Source of the DNA: DAHVFY01 sp040388665
Lineage (GTDB): Bacteria; Chlamydiota; Chlamydiia; Chlamydiales; Rhabdochlamydiaceae
DNA: 52,398 bases
Direction of reading: 5' to 3'
Assembly (NCBI GenBank): GCA_040388665.1
Contig: JAZKBL010000009.1
Span: 1-52,398, forward strand
Shown here: one piece after another, positions 9,433-18,604 of the stretch
Layout of the letters: the number at the start of each line of letters is the position of its first letter
Position numbering within the stretch: the first letter of the stretch is position 1
Notes under the pieces: generated by a model
What the model saw: only the letters and a program-made list of their open reading frames with translations
Database searches by the model: none
What the model was told of the DNA's origin: nothing
Made by a program: the position numbers and the translations under genes

Positions 9433-11345
9433 AACCTTATATCTTTGATGAGTTTTTTTCTTCCGGAAAAGAAGAGAGCGTCAGCCCCTTCTTAACTGCA
9501 AGCTCTCGTCCTTGGGGAAAAAATCTTCCCTTGAAAAGTGCTCTATTTGCCGCTTTTTTACTTCTGTTTGCATTTGCCAGCTCCTTCGCCCATCCCTCTG
9601 GCGGCTACTTTCTTCTTTCTTTTGTTTACTTCCTCGTCGGAACGCCAGCGCTCATCAACTCTCTTGAAGACTTAAAAAATTTTGAAATCAACATCGATGT
9701 CCTAATGACAATGGCAGCTCTACTGTCTGTTGTGATCGGTAGCGGCTACGAGGGAGCACTTCTTCTTGTGCTTTTTGAGCTCTCTGGCGCCATGGAATCA
9801 GCTGTCATGCAAAAAACAAAAAGCGCGATTAAAACCCTTAACGACCTCTCCCCTAGATTTGCTTTTGTCGTCACAGAAAAAGGGGAGCTCATTCAACGCT
9901 CTGTAAAAGAAGTGACAATAGGAACGCTTCTTCTAATAAAGGCTGGAGAAATCATCCCCTTAGATGGAATTGTGACAAGCGGAAGCTCTTTTGTGAATAT
10001 GGTTCACCTTACAGGAGAGAGCGCCCCTGTACCGAAACTACCAGGAAGCTCTGTACAAGCTGGCGCGCGCAATTTAGACGGCACATTAACTATACGCGTT
10101 AACCGTACAAGTAATGACTCCACTCTAAGCCGCATCATTGACCTGATCTCTGAAGCATCTCTTGCAAAACCAGAGCTTGAGAGATTCCTTGATAAATTTG
10201 GCAAATGGTATGCACTCGGCATCATCTCTCTTTCAGGACTCTTTGCTTTTACCCTCCCCTATCTTTTTGATCTTCCATTTTTAGGTAACGAAGGATCTGT
10301 ATACCGCGCGCTCACCTTTCTTATCGCAGCTTCCCCCTGCGCCCTTATCATTGCAACGCCAACCCCCTATTTAAGCGCCATCAGCAGCTGTGCAAAAAAA
10401 GGGATCCTCTTAAAAGGAGGCATGCTCCTTGACTCTTTAAGCAGATGCTCCATCATTGCCTTTGATAAAACGGGCACGTTGACAACAGGCAAGTTGAGCT
10501 GCACAGAAATTATTCCTCTGTCGCCTCAAGGATTCGACCCCAATACCGCTCTTGCGATTGCAGCTGGATTAGAGCGGCACGCAGTCCACCCTGTAGCAGA
10601 AGCGATCTGCGGTCTTGCTCAAGAAAAGCAAATTCTACCATCTCCTATCGATGATTTTAAGTCTGTCCCAGGCTACGGCCTTGAAGGACGTGTAGGCACC
10701 TGCCAGGTCTTCATCGGCAATGCAGCCTATATCTCCCTCAAATGCCCCCTACCCAAAGATACTGAACTCAATACGTTTCTCTTAATTGGTGACGCCCTTT
10801 TTGCTTTCCGTTTTGAAGACAGTATCCGCTCCGACATCAAGCCTGTGCTAGACACATTGAAAAAGCAAAACTTTCATCTTGCCATGCTCACAGGAGACAC
10901 CTCAGCTACAGCGCACCTTGTTGCAAAAAACTTAGGGATCGACTCCGTCTTCGCCGAGCTGCGCCCAGAAGACAAGCTCACTAAAATCGCTGAGCTATCA
11001 AAACATGGCGATGTGATCATGATAGGCGATGGCATCAATGACGCGCCAGCTCTTGCGCGCGCAACTGTTGGCATTTCCATGGGGTCGATCGGCAGCGCAA
11101 CGGCAATCGAAGCCTCCGACGTCGTCTTCTTAAATGACGACCTCACCCTCCTTCCCTGGCTCTCTCGCAAAGCGCACGCAACGCTCCGCATTCTTAAACA
11201 AAACCTCACGCTCGCACTTGGCGTCATCTTCCTTGCAACAACGCCGGCGCTTCTTGGCATCGTCCCCTTGTGGGCAGCCGTCCTCCTCCATGAAGGAGGC
11301 ACTGTCCTCGTCGGTCTCAATAGTCTTCGCCTGCTTCGCAGATGA
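9429..11345 (+). CDS. zntA: Heavy-metal P1B-type ATPase
   Basis: ATP-driven export or translocation of a transition metal across the inner membrane (638 aa). All P-type ATPase landmarks are present: TGES at 195-198, the metal-binding SPC in helix 6 at 302-304 (ASPCALIIATP), phosphorylated Asp346 in DKTGT, the P1B-specific HP dipeptide (RHAVHPVAEAI) and GDGINDAPAL. There is no N-terminal HMA/CxxC domain. SPC instead of CPC points away from a classical Cu(I) pump, but the substrate (Zn, Cd, Mn or other) cannot be assigned. It is the last gene of the serS operon and matches the CT727 position in Chlamydia. The gene name is by convention only. Confidence 0.9.
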   Translation: MKPYIFDEFFSSGKEESVSPFLTASSRPWGKNLPLKSALFAAFLLLFAFASSFAHPSGGYFLLSFVYFLVGTPALINSLEDLKNFEINIDVLMTMAALLSVVIGSGYEGALLLVLFELSGAMESAVMQKTKSAIKTLNDLSPRFAFVVTEKGELIQRSVKEVTIGTLLLIKAGEIIPLDGIVTSGSSFVNMVHLTGESAPVPKLPGSSVQAGARNLDGTLTIRVNRTSNDSTLSRIIDLISEASLAKPELERFLDKFGKWYALGIISLSGLFAFTLPYLFDLPFLGNEGSVYRALTFLIAASPCALIIATPTPYLSAISSCAKKGILLKGGMLLDSLSRCSIIAFDKTGTLTTGKLSCTEIIPLSPQGFDPNTALAIAAGLERHAVHPVAEAICGLAQEKQILPSPIDDFKSVPGYGLEGRVGTCQVFIGNAAYISLKCPLPKDTELNTFLLIGDALFAFRFEDSIRSDIKPVLDTLKKQNFHLAMLTGDTSATAHLVAKNLGIDSVFAELRPEDKLTKIAELSKHGDVIMIGDGINDAPALARATVGISMGSIGSATAIEASDVVFLNDDLTLLPWLSRKAHATLRILKQNLTLALGVIFLATTPALLGIVPLWAAVLLHEGGTVLVGLNSLRLLRR

Positions 11346-11409
11346 AAAAACCCCTTGTACAATTAATTTTAGAGGGATATTCTAAGGTATAACGGGGTGA
11401 TTGACGCAT

Positions 11410-11583
11410 TATACCCAAGTGAATTCAAAATTTGGAGTTTTGGCAAAACCGGCGCCCCAAATTTAAATCAGGCGAAGCCAGCGTCGAAGCAGCGCCTGTG
11501 TGAACACAGGTGCTTCGCCCCCGGATTTAAAGTTGGGGATGCCGGTGCGGCCAAAAACCAATTTTTGAGTTTACTTGGGTATA
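11410..11583 (+). repeat. 174-bp palindromic MITE-like element, copy 1
   Basis: The element begins TATACCCAAGTGAATTCAAA and ends with the near-complement (TTGAGTTTACTTGGGTATA), giving terminal inverted repeats of about 25 bases; the interior is also largely self-complementary around 11495. A second copy of 173 bp with the same ends and the same internal layout lies at 34105-34277. It contains no gene. Its 3' end is only 21 bases before the start codon of the glutamate dehydrogenase, so transcription of that gene must start inside or upstream of it. TA-bounded ends resemble elements mobilised by IS630/Tc1-type transposases; this is inference. Confidence 0.8.
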
Positions 11584-11604
11584 TATACTATTTGAGGTAT
11601 GCTA

Positions 11605-14600
11605 ATGGGGAAGCTGTCAAAAGAAGAGCTTAAGCTCGCAATCGAAAAAGAAAGCGGACGATTTGAAGAGCACTATCGATGGATCGAAGAGCATATGCCT
11701 CAAAGCTTCTTTGATGAAGTTGATGCTGATACAATTCTTGTCATCGCCCATAGCCTGATGCGTCTTGAGCTACAAGACTTTTTCTCCCATATCCATTTAA
11801 AACGCGCAGCCATCGTCCTCTGTCTTGATGCACCTGATGCTGACTTAAGAATTCTCAAGCACTACCGCAAATATGGAATTAAAAACTATCGCGCCTTCGT
11901 TTCTAATGCCCCTCCACCCTTTCCTGGAATCGGCACACCTTTAAGAATTGCTGTCATCCGCTTCACCAGATTTACTGAAAAAAATGAGCCGGCTCTTGAA
12001 CCTGAAAGAGAAAAAGAGCTCCTTGAGCTCGTGAAAGCACGCAACCCTGAAATCACAGAACAAGAATTCCATAAACTCGTCACCGAAATGACCCCCCGTT
12101 TTTTGCGCGCCCTCACTAAAGAACGACTCATCCTCGCGCTCGATATGTTTTTCAGAGCAAGAAGCCGCGATAATTGTCAGTATGAAGTGCGTTATAATGA
12201 AGACTGGAAAGACAAACCTGACACGCCATCTATGCAAATCGTTTTTGCTTGGCGCAACGTGCCAAAATTCAATTTCCTCTATCGACTGTCAAAGGTCATT
12301 CATCGGCACAATCTCACCATGAAGCGAGTTAACGCAACCTATATCGATCCTTATAGCCGTCAAAATATTCTCATCATGTCGCTTGGTATCCACGGCATTC
12401 ATGGAAAAGCTGCGTGGGAAGAAGCAGACCTCGTCGACTTTTTACGCGAGCTTGTCACCTTAAAATATTTCGAGGGATTAGAAACAATTGAACATGTCTT
12501 CGTAGACACAGGTCTTATCTCGGGCAATATGGGTAATCTTGTTAAAACAATGACCTACTTTATCCATCAAACGCTTGTTCAGGCAGACCTCAATATGTAC
12601 GCTTTTTCACATATCGAAGAAGCACTCTGCCGCCATCCAGAACTCACCTTAATGCTGACACAAGCCTTTGCATCTAAATTTAATCCCGACAAGCACGATC
12701 TTGGAGAATATTTAAAAATACGAGAGTCTTTTTTAAAACTTGTCGAAAATTTAGACACTGGCCATGAAGTCAATGACACACGCCGCAAAAACATCTTGAA
12801 ACAAGGAATCAACTTCATTGATTTCACCCTCAAGACAAACTTTTATAAAAACAACAAAACAGCCTTTAGCTTTAGACTCAACCCCAGCTATCTCGATAAT
12901 ATCCCCTATGAAAGAAAAGAAAAATTTCCAGAACTTCCCTTTGCCATCTTTTTCATGAAGGGCATGCACTACTTGGGCTTTCATGTGAGATTCCGCGATC
13001 TTTCGCGTGGCGGTCTTAGAACCGTCTGTCCAGAAAAGATGGAGCAAATGATCGTTGAAAGAAATAACATCTTTGCTGAATGCTATGGCCTAGCCTATAC
13101 CCAACAAAAAAAGAATAAAGACATTCCTGAGGGTGGCGCAAAAGGGGTCATCTTCCTAGAGCCTTATGAACAACTTTTTGCCGAAGAAGAGATTTATAGA
13201 AAAGAGCTCGAAGAAGATGGTTTAGATGATGCAGAAATCGAAAAAAAAATAAGCGCCTTCCACAAAGAACAAAAACAAGAATACCTCTTTCAGACGCAAC
13301 GCTCTTACATCGAAAGTTTCATCACACTCATCAACTGCATGCCTGATGGGACACTCAAAGCAAAGCACATTGTCGACTATTGGAAAAAGCCAGAATACAT
13401 CTATCTTGGCCCCGATGAAAACATGAGCAATGAGATGATCGAATGGATTGCACAATACAGTAAGTTAAATGAATATAAGCCAGGTAGTTCTTTCATCTCG
13501 AGTAAACCAGGTCTTGGCATCAATCACAAAGAGTTTGGCGTCACCTCGCTTGGCGTCAATGTCTATATGGAAGAGGTTCTTAAATATCTCGGCATCGATC
13601 CTAAAAAGGAAATCTTCACAATCAAAATGTCGGGCGGTCCTGATGGAGATGTTGCCGGCAATCAAATGATGAACCTTTATAAACACTTCGGATCAACAGC
13701 AAAACTTCTTGCAATAACAGATGTTTCTGGAACGATCTTCGATCCAAAAGGGCTCGATCTTTCAGAAGTTGCTAAACTTTTCATCGAAGTAAAACCGATC
13801 CGCTTCTATCCTCCAGAAAAACTTTCTGAAGGGGGATTCCTCCTTGATCTGCGCACAAAACGGGAACAAACAGCCTATGCGCAACAAACTCTCTGCTGGC
13901 GCAAAATCAACGGCAAGCTTGTAGAAGATTGGCTATCAGGTAACGAGATGAATCATCTCTTCCGCCATAATGTCCACCAAACAAAAGCTGATATTTTTAT
14001 TCCAGGCGGAGGGCGTCCTAGAACACTCAATGATACCAATTGGAAAGATTTCTTAGACGAATCGGGAAAACCAACATCAAGAGCGATTGTTGAGGGCGCC
14101 AATCTCTACCTAACACCTTGGGCGCGTAGATCTCTTGAAAAACTCGGCGTGATCATTATTAAAGACAGCTCCGCTAATAAAGGGGGCGTCATTTGCTCTT
14201 CATTTGAAGTGCTCTCCGGGCTTACACTTTCTGAAGAAGAATTCATCAAAGAAAAAGAGATTCTCGTTAAAGATATCTTAGAAACCATCAGCAACAGAGC
14301 GCGCGATGAAGCCTCTCTTCTTTTACGTACACACAACCAGACACAAGAATTTCTTACAGACGTTTCTGAATTTGTTTCAGAAAGGATCAATGCTTACACG
14401 GATGAATTATTAAATTACTTGCAGCCGCTAACATTATCCAACGACCCTAAAGACCCCCTTATTAAACTTCTGCTGAATTACTGTCTGCCCCTTTTGCGCA
14501 CAAAATATCAAGAACGAATTCTTAATGAAATCCCCGATGTGCATAAAAAAGCGATCATAGCTTGTTATATCGCCTCCCACGTCGTTTATAGCCGCGGCCT

Positions 14601-14667
14601 TTCCTGGTCACCCTCTTTAATCGATGTCCTCCCTTTAATTGAAAAAGACTCAAACATCACATTCTAA
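11605..14667 (+). CDS. Large NAD-specific glutamate dehydrogenase
   Basis: Oxidative deamination of glutamate to 2-oxoglutarate with NAD, feeding amino-acid carbon to the TCA cycle (1020 aa from this start). The size fits the large 115-kDa-type GDH class rather than the 450-residue enzyme. A long N-terminal regulatory part precedes the catalytic core: GGLRTV near 472, PEGGAKGV near 512, the nucleotide-binding SGGPDGDVAGNQM near 680 and IVEGANLYLTPWAR near 832. Of two in-frame ATGs (11599 and 11605) the second is preferred, because GAGG at 11594-11597 sits seven bases upstream. The gene is monocistronic and lies directly behind the palindromic element, with no obvious terminator before the CIRCE element downstream. 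Confidence 0.92.
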   Translation: MGKLSKEELKLAIEKESGRFEEHYRWIEEHMPQSFFDEVDADTILVIAHSLMRLELQDFFSHIHLKRAAIVLCLDAPDADLRILKHYRKYGIKNYRAFVSNAPPPFPGIGTPLRIAVIRFTRFTEKNEPALEPEREKELLELVKARNPEITEQEFHKLVTEMTPRFLRALTKERLILALDMFFRARSRDNCQYEVRYNEDWKDKPDTPSMQIVFAWRNVPKFNFLYRLSKVIHRHNLTMKRVNATYIDPYSRQNILIMSLGIHGIHGKAAWEEADLVDFLRELVTLKYFEGLETIEHVFVDTGLISGNMGNLVKTMTYFIHQTLVQADLNMYAFSHIEEALCRHPELTLMLTQAFASKFNPDKHDLGEYLKIRESFLKLVENLDTGHEVNDTRRKNILKQGINFIDFTLKTNFYKNNKTAFSFRLNPSYLDNIPYERKEKFPELPFAIFFMKGMHYLGFHVRFRDLSRGGLRTVCPEKMEQMIVERNNIFAECYGLAYTQQKKNKDIPEGGAKGVIFLEPYEQLFAEEEIYRKELEEDGLDDAEIEKKISAFHKEQKQEYLFQTQRSYIESFITLINCMPDGTLKAKHIVDYWKKPEYIYLGPDENMSNEMIEWIAQYSKLNEYKPGSSFISSKPGLGINHKEFGVTSLGVNVYMEEVLKYLGIDPKKEIFTIKMSGGPDGDVAGNQMMNLYKHFGSTAKLLAITDVSGTIFDPKGLDLSEVAKLFIEVKPIRFYPPEKLSEGGFLLDLRTKREQTAYAQQTLCWRKINGKLVEDWLSGNEMNHLFRHNVHQTKADIFIPGGGRPRTLNDTNWKDFLDESGKPTSRAIVEGANLYLTPWARRSLEKLGVIIIKDSSANKGGVICSSFEVLSGLTLSEEEFIKEKEILVKDILETISNRARDEASLLLRTHNQTQEFLTDVSEFVSERINAYTDELLNYLQPLTLSNDPKDPLIKLLLNYCLPLLRTKYQERILNEIPDVHKKAIIACYIASHVVYSRGLSWSPSLIDVLPLIEKDSNITF

Positions 14668-14685
14668 ATGACTTAAAGTCAAAAA

Positions 14686-14712
14686 CAAGCACTCGACACC
14701 TTTGAGTGCTAA
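14686..14712 (+). promoter_or_regulatory. CIRCE operator (HrcA binding site)
   Basis: AAGCACTC at 14687-14694, a spacer of nine bases and GAGTGCTAA at 14704-14712 reproduce the CIRCE consensus (TTAGCACTC-N9-GAGTGCTAA) except for the first bases of the left arm. It lies 48 bases before hrcA, so HrcA represses its own operon in the classic autoregulatory loop. Confidence 0.93.
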
Positions 14713-14719
14713 TTTTTAC

Positions 14720-14748
14720 TTGCTTCACTTTCCTCTATTTGATATAGT
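14720..14748 (+). promoter_or_regulatory. Putative promoter of the hrcA-grpE-dnaK operon
   Basis: TTGCTT (14720-14725), 17 bases, TATAGT (14743-14748), just downstream of CIRCE. If used, the transcript would begin about five bases before the ATG at 14760, leaving almost no leader; a GTG at 14775 would then be a candidate start of hrcA. Confidence 0.45.
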
Positions 14749-14759
14749 GGCAGTATTAG

Positions 14760-15893
14760 ATGAAGAGTTGCCCCGTGAAAACAATCGCCCTTAAAAAGCC
14801 GACCAAGGATCAAAGAGAGCGCCTAATTCTATTAGGTCTCGTAGAACTTTACCTAGAACACGGCAAACCGATTGGCTCTAACACACTCAAAGAAAACGGC
14901 TTTGAAGCTTTAAGCTCAGCCACCATCCGCAATTATTTTTCAAAACTTGAAGAAGCGGGTTATCTCAAGCAACAACATTCTTCTGGCGGCAGAATTCCCA
15001 CGCATTTAGCTTATAAAGTTTATGCTGAAGAGTACCTTCAATCTCCTCTTATTCAAGAAAAAGACAGACAACAGCTCCACAACCTGCTGATTAAAGAGGG
15101 TCGAGAAATTGCAACATACTTAAGCGGTGCAGCCGAAGTTATTAGTGAAACTACCAAGTGCGCTGTATTTCTCTCCGCACCCCGCTTTGATCATGACTTT
15201 GTGCTTGATATCAAAATAATTGGGATCGATCAAAACCGCTGCCTATGCGTCTTAGTCACCGACTTTGGTCTTGTACATACAGAAGTTCTTTATACCGATA
15301 AAAAACTCAGCAGCTTTAACCTCAAAAGAATCGAAGCTTACTTTCATTTTAAACTCACCTCTTTAGACAAACCCGATCTCTCGGAAATGGAAGAGGCCAT
15401 TGCAACTAGGTTTTATAATGAAGTGATGCTGCGTCATATTGTCAGTTATACAAACTTCACAGCAGAAGATATTTATAAAACAGGATTTTCTAAGCTTCTT
15501 AGCTACCCCGACTTTAACGACGCTTCAGCACTCGCTGCAGGACTTTCCCTTTTTGAAAGCCTCCCCTCGCTTAGAACGCTCTTACGAGAATGCAATAATG
15601 CCGGACATCTCTGCTGCTGGATCGGCGATGATCTCGACATTCCTAGCTGCTCTGTCATTGCAGCCCCTTATAAAATCAACCACTCGCCTGTGGGCGCAAT
15701 CGCCATTTTAGGCCCTAACAGAATCAATTATAAACGGTTATTTGGCATATTGCAAACAGCTGCCGATTGCATAAGCGTTTCGTTAACGCGCAGCATCTAC
15801 AAATTCAAAATTGCCTTCCGAAAACCACAAGATATTAATCACCCCTTCCTTGACAAAGCATCTAACTTGCTCTTGGAAGATAAAACTATTTAG
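14760..15893 (+). CDS. hrcA: Heat-inducible transcription repressor HrcA
   Basis: Repressor of the class I heat-shock genes that binds CIRCE and is reactivated by GroE (377 aa). The N-terminal winged helix-turn-helix is at about 15-85 (RLILLGLVELYLEHGKPIGSNTLKE, SSATIRNYFSKLEEAGYLKQ, SSGGRIPTHLAYKVY). The GAF-like dimerisation core follows, with the conserved near-end motif SPVGAIAILGPNRINYKR. A tail of about 35 residues beyond that motif is longer than in most bacteria and resembles the C-terminal extension reported for chlamydial HrcA. First gene of hrcA-grpE-dnaK. Confidence 0.96.
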   Translation: MKSCPVKTIALKKPTKDQRERLILLGLVELYLEHGKPIGSNTLKENGFEALSSATIRNYFSKLEEAGYLKQQHSSGGRIPTHLAYKVYAEEYLQSPLIQEKDRQQLHNLLIKEGREIATYLSGAAEVISETTKCAVFLSAPRFDHDFVLDIKIIGIDQNRCLCVLVTDFGLVHTEVLYTDKKLSSFNLKRIEAYFHFKLTSLDKPDLSEMEEAIATRFYNEVMLRHIVSYTNFTAEDIYKTGFSKLLSYPDFNDASALAAGLSLFESLPSLRTLLRECNNAGHLCCWIGDDLDIPSCSVIAAPYKINHSPVGAIAILGPNRINYKRLFGILQTAADCISVSLTRSIYKFKIAFRKPQDINHPFLDKASNLLLEDKTI

Positions 15894-15903
15894 GAGAATT
15901 TAA

Positions 15904-16425
15904 GTGACTGAAGAAGAAAAAAACGCACAAACCAGTGAAACAAAAGCTGCAGAAAGCTCTCCCGCGGCTCTTTCTTTAGAAGAAGAGCTTAAAGAGTGCA
16001 AAGACAAATATCTGCGCCTTCTTGCAGACATGGAAAACACGCGTAAACGACTACAAAAAGAAAAACTCGATATGAATCGGTTTTCTATCGAGAACCTCAT
16101 TACTGAATTCTTAGCTCCAATGGATAACCTAGAAAACGCCCTTAAATTCACAGGCCAAATGTCAAAAGAAACCAGCCAATGGGCCATGGGGTTTCAGATG
16201 ATCTTAACACAATTTAAAGACGTTCTCAGCAACAACGGCATCATCAGCTTCGACTCAGAAGGAACACTCTTTGACCCACACAAACACCAACCGATTGAAG
16301 TAGAAGAAACTGATGCAGTTCCTGAAGGAACCATTTTAAAAGAATTTGTGCGCGGCTACCGCAGCGGTGATCGCACGATCCGCCCCGCCCGCGTAAAAAT
16401 CGCTAAAAAACCAATAGAAACTTAA
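15904..16425 (+). CDS. grpE: Nucleotide exchange factor GrpE
   Basis: Co-chaperone that releases ADP from DnaK (173 aa). An acidic disordered N-terminus (1-30) leads into the long dimerisation helix (about 35-95, with ADMENTRKRLQKEK) and the C-terminal beta wing with the family signature around HQPIEVEETDAVPEGTILKEFVRGYR. The start is GTG with AGGAG seven bases upstream. It lies 10 bases after hrcA and 20 before dnaK. Confidence 0.96.
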   Translation: MTEEEKNAQTSETKAAESSPAALSLEEELKECKDKYLRLLADMENTRKRLQKEKLDMNRFSIENLITEFLAPMDNLENALKFTGQMSKETSQWAMGFQMILTQFKDVLSNNGIISFDSEGTLFDPHKHQPIEVEETDAVPEGTILKEFVRGYRSGDRTIRPARVKIAKKPIET

Positions 16426-16445
16426 AGAAAACAAGGAATAATTCT

Positions 16446-18362
16446 ATGACAGATAAATCTAAAAAGAAAGTAATCATTGGAATCGACTTAGGAACCACCA
16501 ATTCATGTGTTGCAATCATGGAAGGCGGCGTTCCTAAAGTGATTGCTAACGCTGAAGGTGCGCGTACAACCCCTTCAGAAGTAGCTTATAAAGACGGAGA
16601 AAGACTCGTCGGCATCCCTGCAAAAAGACAAGCTGTTACAAACCCTGAAAAAACCATCTACTCTGCAAAACGCTTCATCGGACGCAAATTCTCTGAAGTA
16701 CAATCAGAAATCAAAACAGTTCCTTACAAAGTAGTCGAAGGCCCAGGCGGCAGTGCTGTTTTTGAAATCGATGGCAAACAAGTCACTCCAGAAGAAGTGG
16801 CAGCTCAAGTTCTAACCAAAATGAAAGAAACTGCAGAGGCTTATCTCGGTGAAAAAGTTACAGAAGCTGTGATCACAGTACCTGCTTACTTCAATGATTC
16901 TCAGCGTCAATCCACAAAAGACGCAGGAAGAATTGCAGGTCTTGATGTCAAAAGAATCATTCCTGAGCCAACAGCTGCAGCGCTTGCCTACGGCTTTGAC
17001 AAACAACACGAGAAAAAAGTCGCTGTATTTGACCTTGGCGGCGGAACATTTGATATCTCCATCCTTGAAATTGGCGACGGCGTCTTTGAAGTTCTTGCAA
17101 CAAACGGCGACACCCATCTTGGTGGCGACGATTTTGATAATGCGATCCTCCACTGGATGCTTGATGAGTTCAAAAAAGAAACGGGCATCGATCTCTCTAA
17201 AGACAAAATGGCGCTACAACGCTTACGCGACGCTTCTGAAAAAGCAAAAATCGAACTCTCAGGAACCCAAACAACAGAGATCAACCAACCATTTATCACA
17301 ATGGATACAACAGGTCCAAAACACCTAGCATTAACGCTCACACGCGCTAAACTAGAAAGCCTCACACACGACCTTATTGAACGGACAGTCGAGCCTTGCC
17401 TAAAAGCACTTAAAGATTCAGGCCTTACAAAAGACAAAATCAATGAAGTCATTCTCGTTGGCGGTATGTCCAGAATGCCAGCTGTTGAAAGAAAAGTACG
17501 CGAAATTTTCGATAGAGAACCGCATAAAGGCGTTAACCCTGATGAAGTTGTCGCTATCGGCGCTGCAATTCAAGGCGGCGTTCTTGTTGGCGATGTGAAA
17601 GATGTTCTTCTTCTTGATGTCATCCCGCTTACTCTCGGCATTGAGACTTTAGGCGGCGTTCTGACACCTCTTGTAGAGAGAAACACAACGATCCCGACAC
17701 AGAAAAAACAAGTCTTCTCTACAGCCGGTGATAACCAACCTGCTGTGACCATCGTTGTTCTCCAAGGAGAGCGCAAAATGGCAAAAGACAACAAAGAGAT
17801 TGGACGGTTTGACTTAACAGACATCCCTCCAGCACCGCGCGGCGTACCACAAATCGAAGTAGCTTTTGATATCGATGCAGACGGCATCCTCCATGTTTCT
17901 GCAAAAGACATCCAAAGCGGTAAGCAGCAAAAGATCAAAATCGAAGCGAAATCAGGCCTTGATGAGAACGAAATCAAGCGAATGCTCAAAGACGCAGAAG
18001 AGCATGCTGAAGAAGATCGTAAGCGCAAGGAAGAAGTGGAAACGCGCAACGAAGCAGATTCTCTTGCCTTCCGCGCACAAAAGTCGCTTGATGAATATAA
18101 GGACAAAATCCCAGCTGAAATCGCAAGCGAAATCCAAGCAAAGATCGACGCTGTGAAAAAGACCCTCGAAGGTACAGACTTTGCTGCTATCAAAAAAGCA
18201 ACCGATGAGCTGAACCACCACATGCAAAAAATTGGCGAAGCGATGCAAGCCCAAGCAGGCGCTCACGCTGCCGGCGGCGCTCCCCCTCCTCCACAACAGG
18301 ACAGCGGAAAGCCTGACATCGAAGACGCTGACGTCGAAATCATCGACGACAACAAGCAATAA
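16446..18362 (+). CDS. dnaK: Molecular chaperone DnaK (Hsp70)
   Basis: ATP-dependent protein-folding chaperone (638 aa, family-typical). The actin-like ATPase domain starts with GIDLGTTNS (12-20), has AYFNDSQRQSTKDAGRIAGLDV and VFDLGGGTFDISI, and ends in ILVGGMSRMPAV. The interdomain linker is DVLLLDVIPLTLGIET, followed by the substrate-binding domain and a lid. The C-terminus ends in an acidic EDADVEIIDDNKQ tail like the usual EEVD-type bacterial end. Last gene of the CIRCE-controlled operon, followed by a strong terminator. Confidence 0.98.
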   Translation: MTDKSKKKVIIGIDLGTTNSCVAIMEGGVPKVIANAEGARTTPSEVAYKDGERLVGIPAKRQAVTNPEKTIYSAKRFIGRKFSEVQSEIKTVPYKVVEGPGGSAVFEIDGKQVTPEEVAAQVLTKMKETAEAYLGEKVTEAVITVPAYFNDSQRQSTKDAGRIAGLDVKRIIPEPTAAALAYGFDKQHEKKVAVFDLGGGTFDISILEIGDGVFEVLATNGDTHLGGDDFDNAILHWMLDEFKKETGIDLSKDKMALQRLRDASEKAKIELSGTQTTEINQPFITMDTTGPKHLALTLTRAKLESLTHDLIERTVEPCLKALKDSGLTKDKINEVILVGGMSRMPAVERKVREIFDREPHKGVNPDEVVAIGAAIQGGVLVGDVKDVLLLDVIPLTLGIETLGGVLTPLVERNTTIPTQKKQVFSTAGDNQPAVTIVVLQGERKMAKDNKEIGRFDLTDIPPAPRGVPQIEVAFDIDADGILHVSAKDIQSGKQQKIKIEAKSGLDENEIKRMLKDAEEHAEEDRKRKEEVETRNEADSLAFRAQKSLDEYKDKIPAEIASEIQAKIDAVKKTLEGTDFAAIKKATDELNHHMQKIGEAMQAQAGAHAAGGAPPPPQQDSGKPDIEDADVEIIDDNKQ

Positions 18363-18373
18363 CCCCCCTCCCC

Positions 18374-18408
18374 AAAAGCCTTGAGCCCTCACAAGCTCAA
18401 GGCTTTTT
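18374..18408 (+). terminator. Rho-independent terminator of the heat-shock operon
   Basis: A GC-containing stem of GCCTTGAGC paired with GCTCAAGGC and flanking A/T, with a seven-base loop and TTTTT, starts 12 bases after the dnaK stop. A near copy with GGTTTATT instead of GGCTTTTT follows the next gene at 19194. Confidence 0.88.
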
Positions 18409-18459
18409 CCTAAAATCACAGGCTTTTAGCCTGTGATTTTCTTAAAGCTAAAAAATCGA
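18379..18459 (+). repeat. Terminator-associated direct repeat, copy A
   Basis: Contains the terminator hairpin plus a second palindrome (AAAATCACAGGC / GCCTGTGATTTT, 18412-18440) and the tail CTTAAAGCTAAAAA. Copy B at 19194-19317 has the same order of parts with about 44 extra bases in the middle. The two copies bracket the hypothetical gene at 18605-19192. Confidence 0.75.
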
Positions 18460-18604
18460 CTTAATAAATATTATTCTAAGCATAACATTTATAGAAATAA
18501 TAATTTTATAAAGAAAACAAAATTTTTCATTTACATCAACTGTTTTTCAGTATTGTTTATTGAGTGAAAATGATACAATACCACATTATTAATGGAGGTA
18601 ACTA

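Noticed and set aside
10874..11362. 162-residue antisense frame in the metal ATPase
   Set aside because: Shadow of the conserved GDGINDAP region; low-complexity Arg/Ser composition.
11397..11633. 78-residue frame across the palindromic element
   Set aside because: It lies almost wholly in the non-coding inverted repeat, and the second copy of the element does not preserve it.
17570..18223. 217-residue antisense frame in dnaK
   Set aside because: Ser/Arg-rich composition typical of the complement of a highly biased gene; no ribosome site.
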